From Strigamia acuminata (taxonomy: Eukaryota > Arthropoda > Chilopoda > Geophilomorpha > Linotaeniidae): 64,000 nt of DNA. Position 1 is the stretch's first letter; each line of letters opens with the position of its first letter. The DNA lies in NCBI GenBank assembly GCA_949358305.1, contig OX442319.1:1240001-1304000 (forward strand). Reading direction: 5' to 3'. Positions 61,081-64,000 of the stretch are shown here, in pieces. The position numbers and the translations under genes were made by a program. The notes beneath the pieces are model-generated. The model made no database searches, had not been told where the DNA came from, and saw only the letters and a program-made list of their open reading frames with translations.

Positions 61081-63135
61081 TTATATTGCAATTACTGCAT
61101 TGACATTAAGATTGGAGGTAGAAATTCGTGTACAAGTTGTATTCAAATTAGTCATTGAAGTTGCTTGAGATTTACTCAACTTTTTGTCTGCTTTTCCACC
61201 ACTACTTAAATTCGATTTCTTATTAAAATATTTTTCTTGAATCATCACCAACACTTTTCTCTTAAAACTGAATGCAAAAAATATAAATGTGCCTTGCATT
61301 CCGTTGAGAACTATGAATCCATACCACAATGCATCGAATTCGGCCAAAGCAGCCACGAATCCAATAATCCACGTGAATCCCATAATAAGTGCCAGTTTGA
61401 CGTACAAGAAAAATCGAATTTTTTGCCTCGTTTTCTTTATATATTTCACGTCTTCCGCTGTGCGACAAATCCCTCTCGCGGTCAGAACAAAGAAAATGAC
61501 GTTTTCTATGAGCAAAATAGCTAACGGGACCGCGAAGAAGACGAGCAAACCTCGACGCTGACTGATCCAGCACATGGCATTGCCGTAATTAGGTCGCAAG
61601 GTGGGAAACAAGTTGGAATTGTCCACTATGATAGAGGAAACGACAATTAAAGCCGAGAAACCCCACGCGTAACTCGCGTATTGTTTGTATTTCTTGTGGG
61701 ACGGTGAAGAATGGTAATGAAGAACGGTAAAGGTGCGACAAATGTCCACGGCCATCACGTTCATCCAGAAGAACGAAGAAAGGAAACAAAAATGCATCAT
61801 GACGGCGATAAACTCGCAAAATCCACCCGGGCGGATACGGGTGACCCCAAAGAATAAAACTTGACCGCACAAGAGCATCACGGAGAGCGAGAGGAGACTT
61901 TTCCCCGGTAGATTTCTCAGTTTGGAGAATGTGCCGTAAATTGTGATGTGGCAACTGAGGAAAAACACAGAAACCAATAAGACAATCAGCGATATCGTGC
62001 TCTGCATTGCTGAGAATTTCGACACGAATTGGTACTCGTCGTTGCATATCAATATGGCATAGTCGTCTTGTACTTCGTATTCTCCCAAATGGTAAGTGCG
62101 ACCGGATGTTGCCATCACGATAGATCCATTCGCGAGTTTGCTGAATTCAGATGCGTTTCGGATGGATTTCGGGCACGAATCGTTGAGTAAAATCGAACCG
62201 TGTTCGGGTTCGAGCGTGTTGGCTTTGCAAGCACCGTCAATTGCATCGAATAAGCGCCCACACGGCAGATCGATGCATTTATTATGCACGGAATCGAACA
62301 CTTGATCCGACTGACAGCGACCGACAATTCCTACACCGCGTCCACCTCCACTTCGCCCGTTAAAATCCAAAAGGAGAGAAAACGACGCGCGAATTTCAAC
62401 TTGTTCGACGGGTCCGCTGGGCGCTGGCACTGGCAGCACTTTGCATTCTTGGTTGTGTGATAAGTCGATGGAATTGCACTTGGCACAAAAGTAATTTTTA
62501 AAAACGCTGGGAAATTGCGGATCAAAGATTTCGTGTTGCGTCGTTGGAGTTTTCGTGACGTAGCTGGCGAAAGCGCGACATTTGTGTGTTTCGCTGCTGT
62601 TGGCCGGCCACTCCGGGTCGCATTGATCGACCGAAGGACGACACATTCGAATTCGACGTTCGAGTCGAAACTCGCTTTCGGCAACGAGTTGTGGCATGTG
62701 GAACCAGGCTAGGAAGCCGTCGTCTCTGCCCCACAGTCGCAGTGTAGGAGCGTACGAAGCATTAAGCAAATTGTGTACGCATTCATCTGGTGCCACGTTA
62801 CAATCGATTTGCACTTCCATGGTTTCTAGTTGGGTGTCACGATGGCATTGGGCGCAGTACACGTTCGCGTAAGTGGTGTTGCTCGCACGACTCACCACGG
62901 GAGAATCCAACTCGTACGTGTAGTCGACCATTTCGTTTTCAAGGCGCTCGCATTTCTTCCAAGTGTCGTCATCTTTAGGCCAATCAAGTGGGCAGCTTGT
63001 TATCATGTATACATGCTGAAATTAAGTTGAAAAACAATTAAAACGATGCAATTGTATTCTACGTCGTATGTTGCAAAAATATATTTGACTTACCAAATAT
63101 TGCTTTTTACTTATGCATTCCAAAATGGGTAGCAT
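61081..63135 (-). CDS. Methuselah-like / secretin-type seven-helix receptor
   Basis: A large exon (61081-63015) and a small upstream exon (63094-63135) join in phase at a strong donor, TTTG|GTAAGT. If the ATG at 63135 is the start, the product is 658 residues. Counting from the Met at 63006, the long cysteine-rich ectodomain covers about 1-330. It carries two similar motifs, YCAQCH (50-55) and FCAKCN (173-178), and many Asn-X-Ser/Thr sites. Seven helices follow near 334-358, 369-388, 398-425, 444-462, 486-508, 533-554 and 560-581, including MGFTWIIGF and GMQGTFIFFAF, typical of the Methuselah/adhesion/secretin class. The tail is Ser/Thr-rich. Such receptors couple to G proteins at the plasma membrane; the ligand is unknown. 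No signal peptide is visible and an in-frame TGA precedes the start, so a further 5' exon may replace this one. Confidence 0.85.
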
Positions 63136-64000
63136 TATTTGTACATTAAAGAATGCATTTCAGCATTTCATACCGTAATACGATAGAAAAAATGCATTTC
63201 GAAAATGCATTCATATTTGACAAATAATAATATTCGGAAAGCATTTCTTAATACGTTTTACAAAATTGAAAACCAATAAGAGTATTAGTAAAATGTTTAG
63301 TTGTCTCTGAGAAACTAAAATTTCAATATCTTTTTGAAGTACAATACATGGGAACTCTGTACACTTTTATGAGTGATTAGGTGCAATTTCTTGGCTTCAA
63401 CTGCGTTCAACTGACTAATCAATTTCCTAATCATCTAAAGGAACGACGGTACTCTGCTGGATGGGGTAGCATTCTCTAGACGTCTAGAGTTCAGTACTTA
63501 CAATGCAATCTCTCACCGTGCAATGCAATCTCTCACCGTGCAATCTCTCTACTGTCATTGCAAGGCGTTCTCTCCCCATTCAATCTCTCTCTCGCCTCGC
63601 CAGAGACACTCATTCTCTCAACAATGGCTTAAACACCACCTGTGGTCTGCCTGGGGCTTCCACCTGATTAGGGGACTTTAAACACTTGCAAGAATTGTTT
63701 ATTTTTGTGTGTATGTTTTTTTTTCGTTTTAAATTTCTACATTGCACAAATTGGTCAATAAATTTTTTTAGAGCAGTTGTCAATTTAATGTCATTTTCGA
63801 AAAAAAAAATCTATAATACATTTATCTCTTTCGGTTAATAAATACGACTGCAGTAAAGCAAAAGATTGAGTGGGGAGAGAATGCATGGGCGAGAAAATGT
63901 CGAGACGAGACGAGAGAATGTGATGGCAGCGAACTCCACCTATTCCTTTATGCCTGTGTTGATTATATCAGTGGGATGGGGTAAAAAAAAACATGAAATA
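63136..64000. other. Sequence upstream of the receptor gene
   Basis: AT-rich DNA that should contain the receptor promoter or 5' exons. A 20-base unit (CAATGCAATCTCTCACCGTG) occurs twice in tandem at 63501-63540, within a CTCTC-rich stretch. I see no coding exon. Confidence 0.4.

Overview
The window is animal nuclear DNA, most likely from an invertebrate. Its genes are split by many short GT-AG introns (commonly 50-100 bases, AT-rich, with T-rich acceptors), and it encodes typical animal proteins: a TRIM-NHL protein with RING, B-box, filamin and NHL domains, cytosolic PheRS beta, CFAP58, dynein-2 heavy chain and a Methuselah-like/secretin-type receptor. The receptor hints at a protostome, but I cannot name the species. 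I saw no bacterial, organellar or viral genes, no CRISPR array and no convincing tRNA or rRNA.

Layout. 1-17552 has no gene I can support; it is AT-rich DNA with many microsatellites, an almost perfect 8-bp satellite of about 720 bp (9875-10595), and three non-autonomous inverted-repeat elements (11157-11322, 11686-11887, 13519-13946). 17553-20139 (minus) is a two-exon TRIM2/3-like gene. 22225-24909 (minus) is a six-exon gene for a 495-residue PH-domain protein. 26267-28909 (plus) is the 13-exon FARSB gene. 29548-34280 (minus) is the 16-exon CFAP58 gene, with a 756-bp fold-back element in one intron. 34732-53736 (minus) is DYNC2H1, with about fifty exons and an apparently intact Tc1-type transposon in one intron. 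53737-61080 is a duplicated, repeat-rich interval that holds at least three small genes on the minus strand which I do not recognise: a 140-residue charged protein and two paralogous two-helix membrane proteins of about 100 residues. 61081-63135 (minus) is the Methuselah-like receptor.

How the genes relate. DYNC2H1 (motor for retrograde intraflagellar transport) and CFAP58 (cilium/flagellum protein) lie head to tail on one strand, 451 bases apart, and each has an RFX/X-box-like site 140-235 bases before its start codon. This looks like a small ciliary neighbourhood. FARSB and the PH gene are divergent and share a 1.36-kb interval. The other genes have no evident functional link.

Coding coordinates for the TRIM, PH, FARSB, CFAP58, receptor and small genes come from reading splice sites by eye and checking phase across every junction. 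DYNC2H1 is given as a span, with key motifs located.
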